The notes: generated by a model not told the origin, from the letters alone. A DNA stretch of 64,000 bases from Opisthocomus hoazin (GCF_030867145.1 NC_134433.1:12227216-12291215), one strand, 5' to 3'; positions 23,301 through 37,984 are shown, counted from the first letter of the stretch. Numbers and translations are program-made.

Positions 23301-26300
23301 TAGCCACTGTAAACACAGCATGAAATTGCCAAAGCAGCAAGAAGTTTTGTCTAAACAGAAAAATTTCTCCAGTTTAATTGGAGCTTGCTGAGCCCAGCTA
23401 TGCAGAGTTAGTTCAGCACCTATACTGTAGCTTAGAGATGAGGTTTTCCTTCTCTTATGGGTATGGTGAGGACAGCCTAACAGACATTCTGAGTTACGGT
23501 GATGATGGCTTCTTCATGTGAGTAGACAGTAGCTAATAGTTTTGCCTCTTGTATTGCTTGGCTTGAAACAGTTTTGATTTTCCCTGGGGGTCAGGATGGG
23601 GTGACAGCATGAGATTTACATATTGACAGTTGTCCTTAGAATGGAGAAGCCTAGAAATGTTTTGTTTTGGGGAAAACTTAGATCTTGAGGAAAGAAGTAG
23701 AAATCACAGAACTCTAAACCTGGCAGGCTCTGCAGTTTTCGGTGCCTGTGATCTTCCACTGACCCTTACTACAGTCCTGGCTACAGCCATGCAAATATTT
23801 TCTTTAGAGTGAGATGTAGTTTTATAAAAACAATTTTCTCCTGTGCTCATCAAGTGTAGCATGTTTACAGGGCAGCCTTCTATCAGAGTGTGGGTGAGTG
23901 GTGCCTGTGAATTTAGTTGGAAGATTTGCTGCATGTCAGTGGTGTCAAGCCATATCTAAAAAGTAAATTTTGGTGTTTAATGTTAATCTCGGAGATTCTT
24001 GCTTATAGCTTTCAGACCAAAAGCCAAGGTGTATTATACCTGAATTCTTAAAATGTGAATAAAGTTACTTTCAGCCTTTCACTTATTTCAGCTAAACTTA
24101 GAAAGCCCTTTTTCTTCCCTTCAGTCTGCTGCCTTTCCCTGAGCCTCAGTAGACGCAGTTTTTGGGGGTTAGATCCTTTAGGATCAGTCGCTCTCTGCAA
24201 GTTGCTGGCTCAGCTTCAGTTCATTCTGGTCTGGCTGATTTCTAACCTGAAGAAAGCTTTGGGATCCAGGAGCATGGGAAAGTGGAATATGCGAGTGCAA
24301 GTATGTTGAAGGGGTAGGGAACGTTGCTTGTAATGGTTTTGGCTTGTTCCCTGTCCATGTGTTTAGTCTGTTTTCCAAGCATCCAGCAATCCTTCCTCTT
24401 CCCTGACATGCCACTACTCAAAGGCAATAACAGACCCATGAGCCCATTCCCAGAGAATTGTTGTACTGGGATTTCTTGGAAAGAATCGCATGTGGTGTTG
24501 CACATATTTGTTATTTTTGCCTCCCTCCCCCTTCTTAATATGCAATTCTTATTTCCCGCCTCCGTCCCCTTTTAATTGGTGACTGTCACTCCCTCCCCCA
24601 GCCGAGGAGATGAGAAGAGAGGTTATTTTTGCTAACTGCTGCTGCTCAAATAGGCCATGGGTGTACAGTAAGTAGTGCAGGAACTTTCTCCGTGGGAAAC
24701 CATCAGTTATTAGGATTTCTCAAGCTGCGGCCCGGTGGCGGTGCAACATGTTTCTTCTTTAGTTCTGGCTTGCAGTTGTCACTAGCATTAGCACCTCCCA
24801 GTTCCCACTTCCTTGTAACCCAATCTGAATAAAGATCATGGGATTTGAATGTGCCTTGCTTTGCTGCTGCTGCTCTGAGTGTTTGGGTTGTCTCTGTGTT
24901 CTTCATAAACTGTACACCGGGATCTTTGCTTTGCCTATTTTTTTTTTGCTTTGCCTGTTCCAAAGAGCAGTTGACAGTTGTTAAAATCAGTTCTGGGCCA
25001 GCCGTGATTTGATGCGATTAAACTGTGTTAAATATGTTCCAGAACTGTTTCTTGGCCTAGATAGCGAACTAGTTGAACACTGGTCTGGAAATCTATTTAT
25101 GTGTGATTTGGCCCTGTGCCCCTAGGTACGCTGTCTACCTCTGCAAGGGTTGAACAGAGCACAGGACCTAGGCATAGCACAGGATCTTCTGCCTTTAAAT
25201 CCACCACCCCCGCACATCTCCCTGGACTTTTTTATTACTCTTTGCATATCAAAGTTTTGTCTTGAGAATTATGTCCCAGGCTAACTGAAGTAATGTGGTT
25301 TCACCACCCATAAAGACGAACTGTGTTGCACTGATACGGTTTGCCCTGGTATCAGCTGAACTGTTGCAAACCCCACTTTATACTTGCTCAGTATATCCTG
25401 GTATGCAGGCAGGCTCCTAGATTGAGGTTTTTATGAAGATTTGCAACTTTAATTAAAAAAGAAAGTCACCTAGGCCTTGACAAAATTTCATGCTGGCTTC
25501 TAGAAGTGTGTATCAAAGTTGGGAAGGAAATAATGATATGTTTCAGAGGCAGTGCCTTACTAAGAATGCCAAGCTCCATTTTTATTATAGGTTAATTGCC
25601 ATATAGGCAAACCCTGAACTCTTACCTGGGTTTTTGGCTTAATTTTCCTTCTTCCCTTTCCACACAAAACCCCCTCGAACCCATGCTTTGAAGTATTTAA
25701 AACTAGGTTAGTCTCTGGCTGGAGGTGTGTGGTAGAACCTCCTGTTAATTCTTGCTGGGACCTGCCTGTTTTGCAGCAAGAATGCAGGCGGACTCATCTG
25801 AATGCTGATCATCTGTCCTTTGTGGAGGATGGCAGATTATTTTTCCTTCATTTGACACAATGCACGGGCAAAGGAATCCCAGAGCATCTCCATTCCGAAA
25901 GCCACAGTCAAGTGCCCAGAGCCCTACAAGCAGGAGCACGTGCCCGTGGAGGTGGGGTGGAGGGCTTCCTGAGGGTGCTTGGTCTGAGTTTAGTTGATTG
26001 TGTGACAATCACTGGAGATATTTCCTTTTCCCACTCTTCGAAGATGTTGCTGTGAGCAGCTAGCTCAGAAGCTGACCATGTTCTTACCAGATGAACCTAC
26101 CCAGCAGTCCTGAACTGACCAGAGTCTTCAAAATGTCACTCTTGGTGGCTGGGGTGACAGAGCCCAGGGTCCCAAACACGAAGATAATCTTGACTTAAGA
26201 GGTCATGATGCATGCTTCTGATCTGAAATGAAATGTTAGTGAAGAAACAAGTTCTCATCATCACCTTTACTTTTGCTTTCATTTGCAATACTGATGCAAT

Positions 26301-29300
26301 GAATTTATTTGCGAAGAGAAGACTCGGTGAAAGATTTGTTTGTGTTTTGAAAATAACAAGTAGAGTGCTTTGGATACTAGGCTAACATGAAAATAGTTAA
26401 AGAACATGAGTTACATTCACTAGCTCATAATTGGTCAGGAAAACTTAAAGAGCATTTAAAGAATAATATGCTAGTTTTTTGAAAAATATATGACATGCAG
26501 TTTTTGATGCACACTGATTTTTTAAATATTGTGGAAAAGTCCCTACGCTTTCCGAAATATTTTAATGATAGGTGCTTTTTTCTTAAATAGCCCCTGTCTC
26601 TTGAAAACATTAATTCACACATTATTTTGTGTCTTGTGTTTTCCTCTGGTGCAGGAATTGGTAATTGTGGGCGACTGTGCAGACGGGCCATCACATGGGG
26701 CTCTGGAGTCTTTCCACAGTGGCTGGTCCAGGACCAGGGTGTATGATCCCCATTTGAATAGTCTTCCCATTGCCCTCTCTGGTGTTGAAATTCAATTACT
26801 GTAGTGACTATAAATTGATATAATCACTATACTTTAGTAGGTATTACAAATATTTTTATGTTAAATAGAAATAGCTGATATTAATATTAATGAGATGAGA
26901 AATCAAATACTAATACGCAAATAGAAATTTCAGTAAGCCATAACACAGAAAGGTTGTCTTACATATGTGATGTTTTTGTACTTTTCTCTGGTTGGCAGGA
27001 TACGAATAGTAGTTCCCAGTTCTTAATTTCATCGATAAATCTCGAAGTATTCTAATGGGTGATGAACGCGTATTTATTTTTCACATTTATGAGGTGGCAG
27101 TAGTGAAGTACAGGTGGAGGAATGAGTGATTTGCCCAGTGTAGCTGGTGACAGAGGTAGGAGAATTTGCCTCCTTGGTCCCCATTTAGCATCTGACCAGC
27201 AGGATTCCAGCACCTCTGAGGTTGTAAAGCAGAAGCAGAAGTGTACGCGGTGCTGCATCGTCTGGGGGGTGTGGTGGAGCAGCACAGACCTCGAAGTTCA
27301 GCAGCACCACTGTCCCGGATGTCCTCTGGAGTCTGGCTGGCCTACGGATGATGCAGGGGATTGTTTGTTTTGTTCCATCGTATGAGCACTATGTAGATTT
27401 TTCTTATCATAGTGGCAATTTAATGCTGTTCATGAATGAGCTGGATAAATCTTGAAATTTGTAGTATGATATGTTACTATGTGTTGTCTTTGGAAAACAC
27501 ACACAAAAAAAGTTATTATTTTTAAAATAAAACTGAAAGAGGCCTTTAATGCATTGTAGATCAGTCCCTGAGCTTGATGAACAACAGACGAAGTCTTTTC
27601 ATTCTGGGAGTCAGTCACACACAGAGATAATATGGACGACTCACCTAAGTAAAAAATTTTCTTGTGCATGTACGATTGCAAGACTTGGAGGTTGTCTGGA
27701 CATCTTGATGGGGATCTGTGGAGGCAGAGTGTATCCTTTTGTCCTGCTTGTGCAGTCCCTGCTACGGCTTAATCTCACGTCTTCTGAAGGGTCTAGTTAT
27801 CGTGTAATGCAAATGCATACTGCTGTTTTCTGTGAAAGGCTGAAAGCGTTCTCACCTCATGCACTGGGAAGGAAGAAGAGCTTCGAGCCCCTGTACCTGT
27901 CAGGAATCTGTAAGCATTGCTGAGCGAGCCATTGCTCAGCTCATCACAAATAACTTTCATCTGTTCTAGATTCTACTTTAATTGTCTCTGCAGAGAGGTT
28001 TACAGTGTTGATGCTCATGTAACGCATATCTGTGCAGTAAAATTGCTGGGGCTTATTTGGAAATAATAGAACTAAGGATTTTGTTGCTTCAGTCATTTTA
28101 TTTTTAAACTAGAATAATCCGAAAAGCATAAAAACCTTGAAACTTGAGTACCTGTGTGGAAGTGCTCAGTATTTTGGGACCTTGTTTTTCTGAGGGATTT
28201 TTGTTCAATGTTGCTGCAGCCACATAGTATAAAATTTAGCACGTTTTCTCCAAGATCTGCATTCAGCTTTGGAACTAATGTTACCTGTGCTAGTTTGAAA
28301 TAGTTCGTACGTGTTTATCATGTGCATTGCAAAATCTACCTACCTATTTACATAGGTGTTGGGGAAACAAGGGTGATATGGACTAGCGTGAGTGGTGCCG
28401 AGCAGCATGAGTGGAAGGAAAGTATGGTGTGAGTTGTGATTCTACTTGTCTGCTTATTTTCTGGTTTGGAGGCATCGAGCACCTGCTGATTTAGGGGTTT
28501 TCTATATGTGATTTCATGCCTGTGATTAGCATTTCTAAGGACGTGACACATACGGTCTCACCACTAAAATACGTTCTGTAAATATGTAAACAGAAAATTA
28601 CAGAGATGGTCATTGTCTGTCTGTCCTGACTAGTCTCCGGAGTTAACCCAACAGGACTCGGCACGCTTCCTTGGGCCCATCCAATATAACAGATCTCAGA
28701 CTTCATACTTAGGAGTAAAATTCTTTCTCTGAGTGGAGTTACCACCTCCTTTTGATGCTTCCTGCATCATTTTCTTGCTTTTTAATCACAAGGGCAGGAG
28801 GTTGAGATATGTAGATAGCATGTTCCAGTGCCTAGCCATTTTACTGTTTACCGTCTTAACGTCAAACTCTACAGAAAACTTCAGCTGCTTCACAGAAATC
28901 TGTAATTGCATCTGAAATCAACCGTTTGTTCTGCCAGAATTTCTCAAGGTGGATGGTGAATAGTAATGATAGGACTTGTAAGTTCTGGGGAGGTGTGAGA
29001 GATCCTGTACCACGATGTCTTTAAAAAATGTTTTTCTGGACAAAATCTGAGAACGATACCTGGTTAGTTAGTGTAATTGTTGGAGCATTGCTCCTAAGTG
29101 AATAGCAAGGCTATGTTTGTTGTACTGCTTTGAGAAATTATTAGTATTCTGTCTGAATTGAGCAGGCTGCTAATACTGATTAGCTTGTGCATAAGGTGGA
29201 GATGGCAATCTCCTTAATTTCATATTTAATTACCAAAAAATCACAGCAAAGAGCTGTTGGAATAATTTGTCACCGTTGTGCTGTTCAGTAGCTATCAGTG

Positions 29301-32300
29301 GAACCATGTAACCACTGGGTATTTAATATCTTCACCTTCTATAATTCTGCTTTTTTTTTTTTCTCTTTCATTTGCTGTTTTTTGTTGGTGGTGTTTAAAA
29401 TTAAGTCATAAATTGTTAGGAGCAAGCAAAGTGGTTGTGTACCGTCTAGTTCGGTGTCTTGGATCTCCAAGAAGCATCTTGGAGATTTGCTTCCAAGATT
29501 TTGCAGCTATTTCTCACTTAAAACCTGTTATTTCTGATCTTGCCAGTCATGTCGATCTGTTGAGTTCGGGTATTACGTGGAGGATAAATCTCCTTGTGAC
29601 GTGGAGCAGTCAGTGCACATGTTCTAGCATGGGCCTCTCCTGAGTTTTAGTAAGTACAGCCAAGGTACGAACGCCTCTTCACGGCAAGGGGCATGTTTTT
29701 TCCCTCTGCAGGTGCTACCTGCTGCATGCATGCACATCTCGCGATTCCTCTGTCGCTGGTGTAGCATGTGTGCTTGCTCTGCAGGAAAGATGCTTTTTAG
29801 AACGCTTTCCTCATGTGGGAGAAGTAACTTTATAAGGCCTTTAAGTAAGAACAGTTTCCGATTTAGACCATTTAAATACGCTATGCTTTGCTTTGTTTCA
29901 TCATGGTGAAAGCCACTTGCCTGTATAACTCGAAAACAGTAATAAAACAGGCATAAACAAGCATAAAATAGTGTACTGTTCAAGGTGTCTTTATAGGCAA
30001 GGAGTAACTAAACACCTTTTAACCTTATCCTGCCTGGCCTGGAAAGCATCAGCACTGTCGCCTTCCCCCACTTTGATGGGCTGCTTTCACGGGCCGGGGG
30101 TCTGAAGGGAAAATCAGTTCTTTCACCCCTGGACACGCTGAGTTTGGAGTTGTCCAGAAGATAACAGCCAGAAGCAGACCTATCGTTCTGAGCTCTTCTC
30201 TGCGGGAGAGCTGCTTCCCTCCGGTTTGGGTCTGGCTTTTTTTTGCAGGTGTGATGTCATCATTCTGCGAGGTCTGCGCCGCAGCGTCCTCCAGGAAAAC
30301 AAAACAGGGGGACGAGACCGGAATGTCAAATGCAAAAAACAAGCAGATCTGATTCTTCCTCGCCTCCCTCCCCCTTTTTCTTTGAAAGGAGCTTTCAAGC
30401 TGACTTTATACAACAGGAATTAGCTTAATAGAAAAAAAGAGAGCAAGAGAAGCACAGTTATTTCTTTTCAGTTCTTACTATCAAGTTCTCAAAAATAACT
30501 TCTCCCTGCCTTGCTGAAGGACGCGATGTATATTATGTGGCAGATGCAAATACACGGGAGTTTTATAAATACCTAAGTCCTCCTTGCTTCAGGGATCTTT
30601 TTTCTTTTGATGTACCCTTTCTCTGTTTTTTACCGTTTTGGAGATATTTAAATAAGCACTGCACGGCTACTTCATGTCACATTTGTGTTGGTTTCTACCG
30701 GAGAACTGTCCCATACGCTGCAGATGTTTGTATAAATATCATGGTAGCACTAACAGCAGCCTTCCACCAAGATTGCTGTTGGGCCCTGGCCAGGGCCAGG
30801 GGAGCAGCCAAAACCAACTGCAGGACTGATAGAACCAGGCTGATTTGTGTTCAAGCCTGTGAAATTGAATATAAGAGCATATCTGGGTTCTTCCCTCTTT
30901 ATGGGAGCCCTTTTGTGGCCTTGCAGCAACTGGCTTTCATGCGGTTGTTAGTTTTACTGAGCAATACGGTGCGTGTAAATATGGGCAGGTTTATTCTTTT
31001 CCAGGCTAGAGCTTTAGATATTCCCTCATGCAAAATGACTTTGCAAAATAATCTGCAGAGAGGAGTTTTTGGATATTTGGAGGTTATAAACTCTGGATAT
31101 TGGTTGTGAGAGGATAGGCTGGTGGTCTCTGAGAAGCTGCCCAGATGTAGTAAGAACTTCTGGGCAGTGAGCAGTGATGGAGCTGATATTCTTTGCCCCA
31201 TTGTGTTTAGGAACCTTAATTACTTCATGGTTGCTCTTTATAGCTTGTGTCCAAAAAGTAAATACTGTTTTCTGGCATAGCATGTTGAGTTCTCAGTAGC
31301 TCCCTGTCCAGCTGGGCTGCACGGGTGATCTGCATGCACGATGAGGGTGTAGTTCTCGCTTTTTGCTGGCTGGTTGTTAGGGCAGTATCTGCCCAAGGTA
31401 TTGGGAGGTTGTCCTACTTTCCCAGCTCAAAAATCTAAGATCCTCAGAATTTGTAAAATGGACACCTGAGTTTCCCTTTGTTTATTAGCCAACAGGAGCA
31501 GTCAGCAAATAGGTCTTCTTTTGATAAAGGAAATGTTGCTTGAAACTTTACTGTGGGGTTTGGTTTGTTTTTTTTCTTATTTGTCTGTTCCTACTGACAA
31601 ACAAAAGGCATAATCCATTATTCCAAACTGCTGAAAAAGAGGCTTCAAATTGCCAGGTATGAAATTATGCTGCTTGTTCAGTTACCAGTAGGAAACGGCA
31701 TGTGAGATGTTTCAAAACCTACAAAGGAGAAAGTTCTTTGTATGTGTGAATTTAGTATTCACAAAAGGTGTCAGATTGACAGCCGTGGAGATTGTGGAGA
31801 TTGGAATTTTATTTATCCCTAGAGTAGGTGCAGTGCAGACTGCAATAGTGCAAAAATTTTCTGTATTATTCCGCTGTTACACCCTACCAGTGCCCTTCGC
31901 AGGCAGCCTCTGGGAGCCAGAAGCTCTTGCTTTCTCTGTGCCCCTTCAAACAGTTGGCTGCCAAAAAGATGTGAGGGTGGGTTTTTTTTTTTAATGTGTG
32001 ATGTGGGTGCTTGTCTCCTGAAATCTAAACAGATGTGAAAGGGATTTGATAACATCTACCTCTAACCAGCCACTGGAGCAGAGGACAGCCCTCAGCCCCC
32101 GGGTTCTCTCGTTGTCTGCAGACTGGTAGTCTCCAGTCAGAAGATACTAGTGCTCATGATTCTGTTGTTCACGAACTTAGCCATTCTCTTGCAAAGGTTT
32201 AACACTGTCTTGTGATAAATGTAAATTATATTGAGATATAAGACTATAAGATCGGGTAAAGAATACTGCTGCTTATTTTAATAGCCTGGGCATTGGGTGA

Positions 32301-35189
32301 GACTGAAAAGAAACACAGACCCTATGTATTTAATGGTTGGCATAAGAAACGTGACATCAGACTGTTCTGCTCTTGCTGTGAACTTGTGTGGTCTTGGGCA
32401 GGTCACCTCTTAGTCACATAGTTTACATGTTGGTAAGGTAAGAATGTTTACTGCAACTCTACTGAGGACTTGGCAAATACCAGGTGCTTTTTAAACCTTG
32501 GTAATGAAAGTATAGGTCAGATGTGACAGTGTGAGTTTTGGCAGTTGAATAAAATCCTCTTAGGAGAAAGTACTGAAAATGGGGGGGAAAAAAAAAATGG
32601 AGCTGGAGCAACCTCTGGTCACCAGAGCTCTGGTCCTTCACGCTTTTCCAGACCCAACGTAAGACCTGAGAAGTGCCAAGAACCTGTGACTGGAGACGTC
32701 GCAGGTGTGGTCTTTGCCTGTTGGGTTGACGCAGTTGGCTGACGTTAGCCACGCAAAGCTGTCCTTCTCGTACCACCAACCCCAGTGCACACCATCGCTT
32801 CCATCCCAAAAGGAAAAGCTCTTTGTAAAAGTTGCTGCTGTTCACCAGGATAAAATTTCTAAAACAATCTCTCAGTATAAAATATCTGTGGCATGATAAA
32901 ATCTAAACATACGTAGCTGTCATTGGTTAAGCTGGATTTTAGGTAACAACTGATTGTCTTCCTATGCAAATTTTTCTGCCTGAGAGTAGGGACTGGTTCA
33001 CTGCAGCTGTGGCTGTGTATAAGGTGAATTTTTAAATCGTGTAAGGAAGAGGACAATTTCAAGGGAACCTGGACAGATATGGTGACGTATTGGGAGGTGA
33101 CATGTAAGAAGAGTGTAGTGTTTTGTGTGAGTTGTCCATTTGTTAAAATTAAAATGGAGAAAGAACACCAAGCCCTGTTTCTGGGGAGGAGGGGGAACCC
33201 AACCTAAACCAGCAGGTGATTTCTTTTTGAAAATTTCTAACATTGCCCTGGCAAGGTCTGTCTCGCTGCTCTCTTGGGACTGTTCTCGTGGCTGCCCTTG
33301 TCCCGTGCTGCTTTACTTCTTCCTTACCTTGGTAGAGCCACACCCCTATGTTGCATATTTGCAGACAGTCTTAAGGAAGCCTTCAGACCATACAACTTAA
33401 TCCTGCTGCAGCTGTGCCAGGTGGTTATAGCTCTGGGTAGTAGCTTTTATGATCTCCAGTTACCATCCTTCGTTAGGTGGCATGATTGTGTGCCTCTGAG
33501 AAGCATGCTTTAGCTTCGATCAAATCACTGGTTGTCTTCAGATGAGAGACCCCTCGCCACAGCCACTGCTGTCGTCCAGCGAGGCGCAGGCTGCTGAGCT
33601 GGCTGAGACGGGCCTTCAAGCTCAGTCCTGGCCAGCACTGAGTGCTTGAGGAGAAGTATAAAATTATTTTAGTTGGCTTTTTGTTTGCAACGCTATTCCT
33701 TCACTATGTCTCTCAAAGATCAGATGGTCAGTCTTGGAAAAGTCACCTGTTGGCATCTCCCTGCCTCATCTCATGCAAAAGCTGAGGCCAGAGTCCTTGA
33801 AACAGGCAGGACAACCTTGTTTTCAGAAAGCCCAAGTGTGAGAGCAGGTTCATCCATATCTCAATTAACCTTTTATTTAAAGGCATAGAAAATAGTTTTG
33901 TCCATCGACTGAAGCAATCAAATTATTGTTCACCTCAGCTAAAGGGTAGGAGTGGAAATGGTTGCTGATTATTTCTTTTCCATTCATCTGCTTTTGTGAA
34001 TGATTGCTGAGAACAGCTGGATTAAGCGGCTTTGTGTGTGAGCACACAAAGAACCCATGAAATATAAAGGTGTTTGGATCTGTGCTATTGGAATAGACCA
34101 ATTTCTGATTACAGTTTTCTGTCAAATTTAGGATGGATGTGTTCCTACCTGAGCTGAAATTGCCTTTTCAGCCTTAAAATACTTTAATGCTTACCAGGTA
34201 CACTCAAGCAACTTCAGCGCTTTCCTTCTCTCTTCAGGCCAGAAGAAAGTGCTGCATTTCTCTTACTTGGGAGCTGAAGAGTTGGTGTACAGGAGAAAAA
34301 TTTTTTTTTAAATACTCCCAGTAAGAGTCAAGCTAGGTAGGATGGACCTTGGGCGTTAAAACCTGCTTTGTGGGCCTTGTTTCTGAATGGTTGTTCCAAG
34401 TATTTGCTTCAGATGCTGACCTAGCTCTTCCATCCCTTGTATTCAGGACCATTAGTGATACTGCCAAAACCAGAAAAAGGCCAGATAATTTTTTTAAAGC
34501 AGGCTTTTGGATAAAAGATGTAGTCATTTACCTTTTGTGTGTGCACAATGATGTATCGACTTAACCTGTCTTTCTAGTGGAGAGGCAGTCAGGCAACAAA
34601 AGTCCGTGATCTGATGGACTTCTTAGTAAACCTTCTGTAAGGAGAGATCTCCTGAATTTACCGGGTGTGTTCCACTGCAGTGGCTTCCACGCCGCTTCTG
34701 TAGTGCTTGCAGATGCCGGTGCGCAGAGAAAATGTAGCACTTGAGCATTCCATGCATGTGTCTTCCTCCTAGTGATACATATAAAATAATGATATAGGCA
34801 GGTAAAGCATAAAGGTTAATTTGTTTTATATGAGTTCCATTAAGATGGAGACTCCCTTTGTATTTGCAAAACATCTGCTGGAACGGGGGCTTATTCCTTA
34901 GGGAGACCCACTCTTACATTGCAACATGCAGTGGAAAGAAGAGAGTAAACCAGCACTATGCATTGCTTAGGCACTTTGCAGCTCCGGGTGCTGAGCAGGC
35001 AGTTATCCTCAGAGAGCAGCCGAAGATGCTCCAGCCCTGGGCTACGGGAGATCAGAAGGACTCTTCCCTGCAAGAGAGGCTCCTCTTGTTTCCAGTTCCT
35101 AGACTGTTGGGAATCTCTGTCCTGCGTTCGGTGAATCATTCCTGGAGAGCACCCAGGCAGTGTGGAGGAGGCAAATGCATGGTGTGAAT

Positions 35190-35400
35190 GCAGGAGGTAT
35201 AAAAGTCAAATGAGAGAGGAGAGAGAAGAATACATCAGGACAGAAGTATAGTGGAACTGGGGCTGCAGAGGAATTGGAGAGGAAGGAGCTACAGCTGGTG
35301 GAGAAATGGAGCTGGAGGTTTGCTGGAGAGGTGACTTGGGAGCCCGGGAGGTGGGGAGGGAGGCAGCAAGCGAGGGTGCGTTGGCAAGGGAGATGGCAGT
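35190..35400. repeat. Purine-rich (GA/GGAG) low-complexity tract
   Basis: About 200 bases have a strong purine excess on the + strand, with repeated GAGAGG, GGAGG and GCTGG words but no exact period. It is non-coding and lies within intron 1. It could form triplex or H-DNA structures, though that is only compositional inference. Confidence 0.5.
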
Positions 35401-36639
35401 CTGAATTCTGACACTTGCTAATTTTGGAGTGCTTGCCTTTGTAACCTTAATATTCTTGTTCTAATACATTAGATACAAAAATTACGTTATATGTTCTGAG
35501 GAATCTGGTTGCTATGGTAATAGGTATAGAAGTACATAAGAGATAAGATGTCAGCAAACAGAACAGCTGTAATGCAGCACACAAACCTGTGACTGCCTGA
35601 ATTTGGGAAGCAGGCCGTTGCAAACTTCTCCTGCTCCAGTCTGATATCTCGCTGCTGGGACGTCTGTTCCTGTGTGAAAGTGATGTCAGAGCTTCTACAA
35701 TAAATCTTTCGGGCTTACGGAATTTCAGCAGACATGCCCAAAATTTCTGGGTAAACAGACCACGTACCTCCCTTCTGTGCCAGGACGGGGAGGTCTCTGT
35801 GTTCCCACCCAGCTGCTGGAAGTGCAGGGCCGGTGCTGACCAGCCGGCACACAAGCGTGCAGGGTGGGAGCAGAGGGCTGCCGCCCACCTTCTGCCCTGG
35901 CACCCCCCTTCCGCCGTGCTCGGGGACTGGGGCTGGGTGAGCCGTGGGTGGATGACTCCTTCCCAGGGTCATGCAACCAGTTTCCCCCTCTGTGCTGTTG
36001 GTGCCCTGTCTAGATGGGTTTGGGGCAGTGCAGCTGGTACCTATTTTTTTAGGCTTTGCCGGAAGCCATTGCTTTCGTTGCAGCAGCTTGGTGACAATGT
36101 GGTCTTGCTCAGCATAGCAGTTGGGGAAGGTGATGGGGGAGCAAGAGCATCCTGGGGAGTGTCAGGCAGAAATGTGGGGCAGCTGTCGGCACAGGAGTAG
36201 ACAGGATGATGGTTCTTGGACACTCCTTATCCCTTCCCTTCCCCCATCTGCAGCAAGGATATGTTTTGTATGCCCACCCACACCTTCTGATATAAAAACT
36301 ACTCGTACAGTGTTTCCGGTGTGTGGGGACGGGTGGCTGGGAAGGGAGTGACTGTCTTCGCTGGGAGAGGGGTGCTGGAGAGCTGACAGAGCAGGATGGT
36401 GGCTGGGATGGAGGAGTGCTGCAAGTGCAGCTCATCTCTCATAGGTTAGCACAGGACACAGCATCGTGTTGGAGATTTCTTAAAGCCAAATGTGGTGCAG
36501 TGGTTTAGGAACTGGCTACAGGAAGGTGAGGTAGTGCTGTTGAAGGAGGAGGTATGGGCTAGAGGGAAGCTGCTGATAGTTTTCAAGGGCCAGTCTTCAG
36601 AGTATTCTAAATGGTGTTTTGGTCTTGATGTGCCCATGA

Positions 36640-37469
36640 AAGGACTGCCTTAATAAAATTTGCTGGGACAAAGTTGGGGGCATCATCAGTCAAGAGGAGG
36701 ACTGAAGCCTCATTTGGCAGGACTGAATGAGCTGGAGGGTTTGCAGTAATAGAGACATAAATTGATAGTACAAAGTGCATGGTCATGCAATGATAACAAA
36801 TATATAATAACATTTAATATATAAAATATATGTAATAATGTGTATATGTAATATAAATATATGAAATATAAAAACTGTGGTTCATCAGTTAGAAGTGGAA
36901 AGATGGAAAAGACGAGCATATCCATTGATACCATGGTGATTTTAAAACTTTAATGCTATGTGTCCAGAAAATAAGCAGATGTGGAGAATTCTGGTCAGGG
37001 ATGTTTAAAAAAAAAAAAAAAGCCTTAGTTTGGGACAGATGTGAGGAAGGGCTGTTAGGATGGTCAGGGAAATCAATTCTCTCTCCTGTGTCGTAAAGGG
37101 AGGCAAAACTGACTTGCTTTTTTCAGCTAACAGGCTAAGGGGGCACGTATTGTATCTCTGTACTTGTGCTTATCCCTCAGTATTGAAAAGGGAAGAAAAC
37201 TGTTTAAACTTTAAGGACGGTATGGGGAAAAAGAGTAAGTATAAACTGACAAGTAGTAAATACAAACTGTAAATCAGTCTTAATCAGTTCTTAATCTTAA
37301 ATCAGTTCCTAATCAAAATAGGAGTGGGGTTCTGGAGCAACCTTGTAGTCAGAGTAGTGGTTTTGAGAAGTTCTTGGGAGCTGGTTATTATTTGGTGGTT
37401 GGATTCTATTATATTGTTGCTTAAAATAGCAGGAACAGGACTCAGTAGGACCTTCAGTCCTATGATCTT
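36640..37469 (+). mobile_element. Decayed CR1 LINE 3' fragment
   Basis: This segment follows, block by block, the 3' third of CR1 elements from birds, turtles and crocodilians as I remember them. It begins in the reverse-transcriptase region: the AAATTTGCT...ACAAAGTTGGG block encodes a remnant of the FADDTKLG box. Later come the GTACAAAGTGCATGGTCATGCA block, a remnant of the GTGTGCAGTTCTGGTC stretch near 36,960-37,000, and the ATAAACTG...GGGTTCTGGA blocks. It ends with the characteristic GGACTC...AGGACCTTC...CCTATGATCTT tail. The active-site box has lost residues (FAGTKLG instead of FADDTKLG), and frames are broken by indels, including an expanded A tract at 37,007-37,021. It is a 5'-truncated dead copy inserted in the sense orientation of TAOK1. 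Confidence 0.75.
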
Positions 37470-37984
37470 AACTATCCAATGGAGACATATTCTGTGTGAA
37501 CCACTGCAACCTGAAATGTTTTGTGTATTAGTTGAAATGAGCGTTTTCACCATGAAAGCAGATAAAACTCATCAAATTAAAAGGGTATGCTTGTTATTTT
37601 AATACATGCTGAAGACTATTTTTTGTTTTAAGTGGAAGGCATAAAGAGAAGTAATGTGGACCTTGCAGAACCCACTGGAGAAGGGTTTCTTCAAGTAGGT
37701 AACATAGTAAAAAAGGTGATTTTTTTGTTTGTTTGTTGTTTGACTCATCCCCTTGCTGTGTGCTGTTTAAAAAAATACTCTGCTCAGTCATGTGGAGACA
37801 GGAAAAATAAATACTCGACCTGAGCTGGAGTAAAACTGGACACATTGCCACGACTTTGGGGAATTCCAGCAGGAAAGGAGGTTCTCACAGGCTCTAGAAA
37901 AGTGTGAAAGAATTGCTCAGGAAAGGCACGCCATTTATGAGTATAGATAATCTGGTAGAACAGGTGTAACAGCTATAGAAGGTT

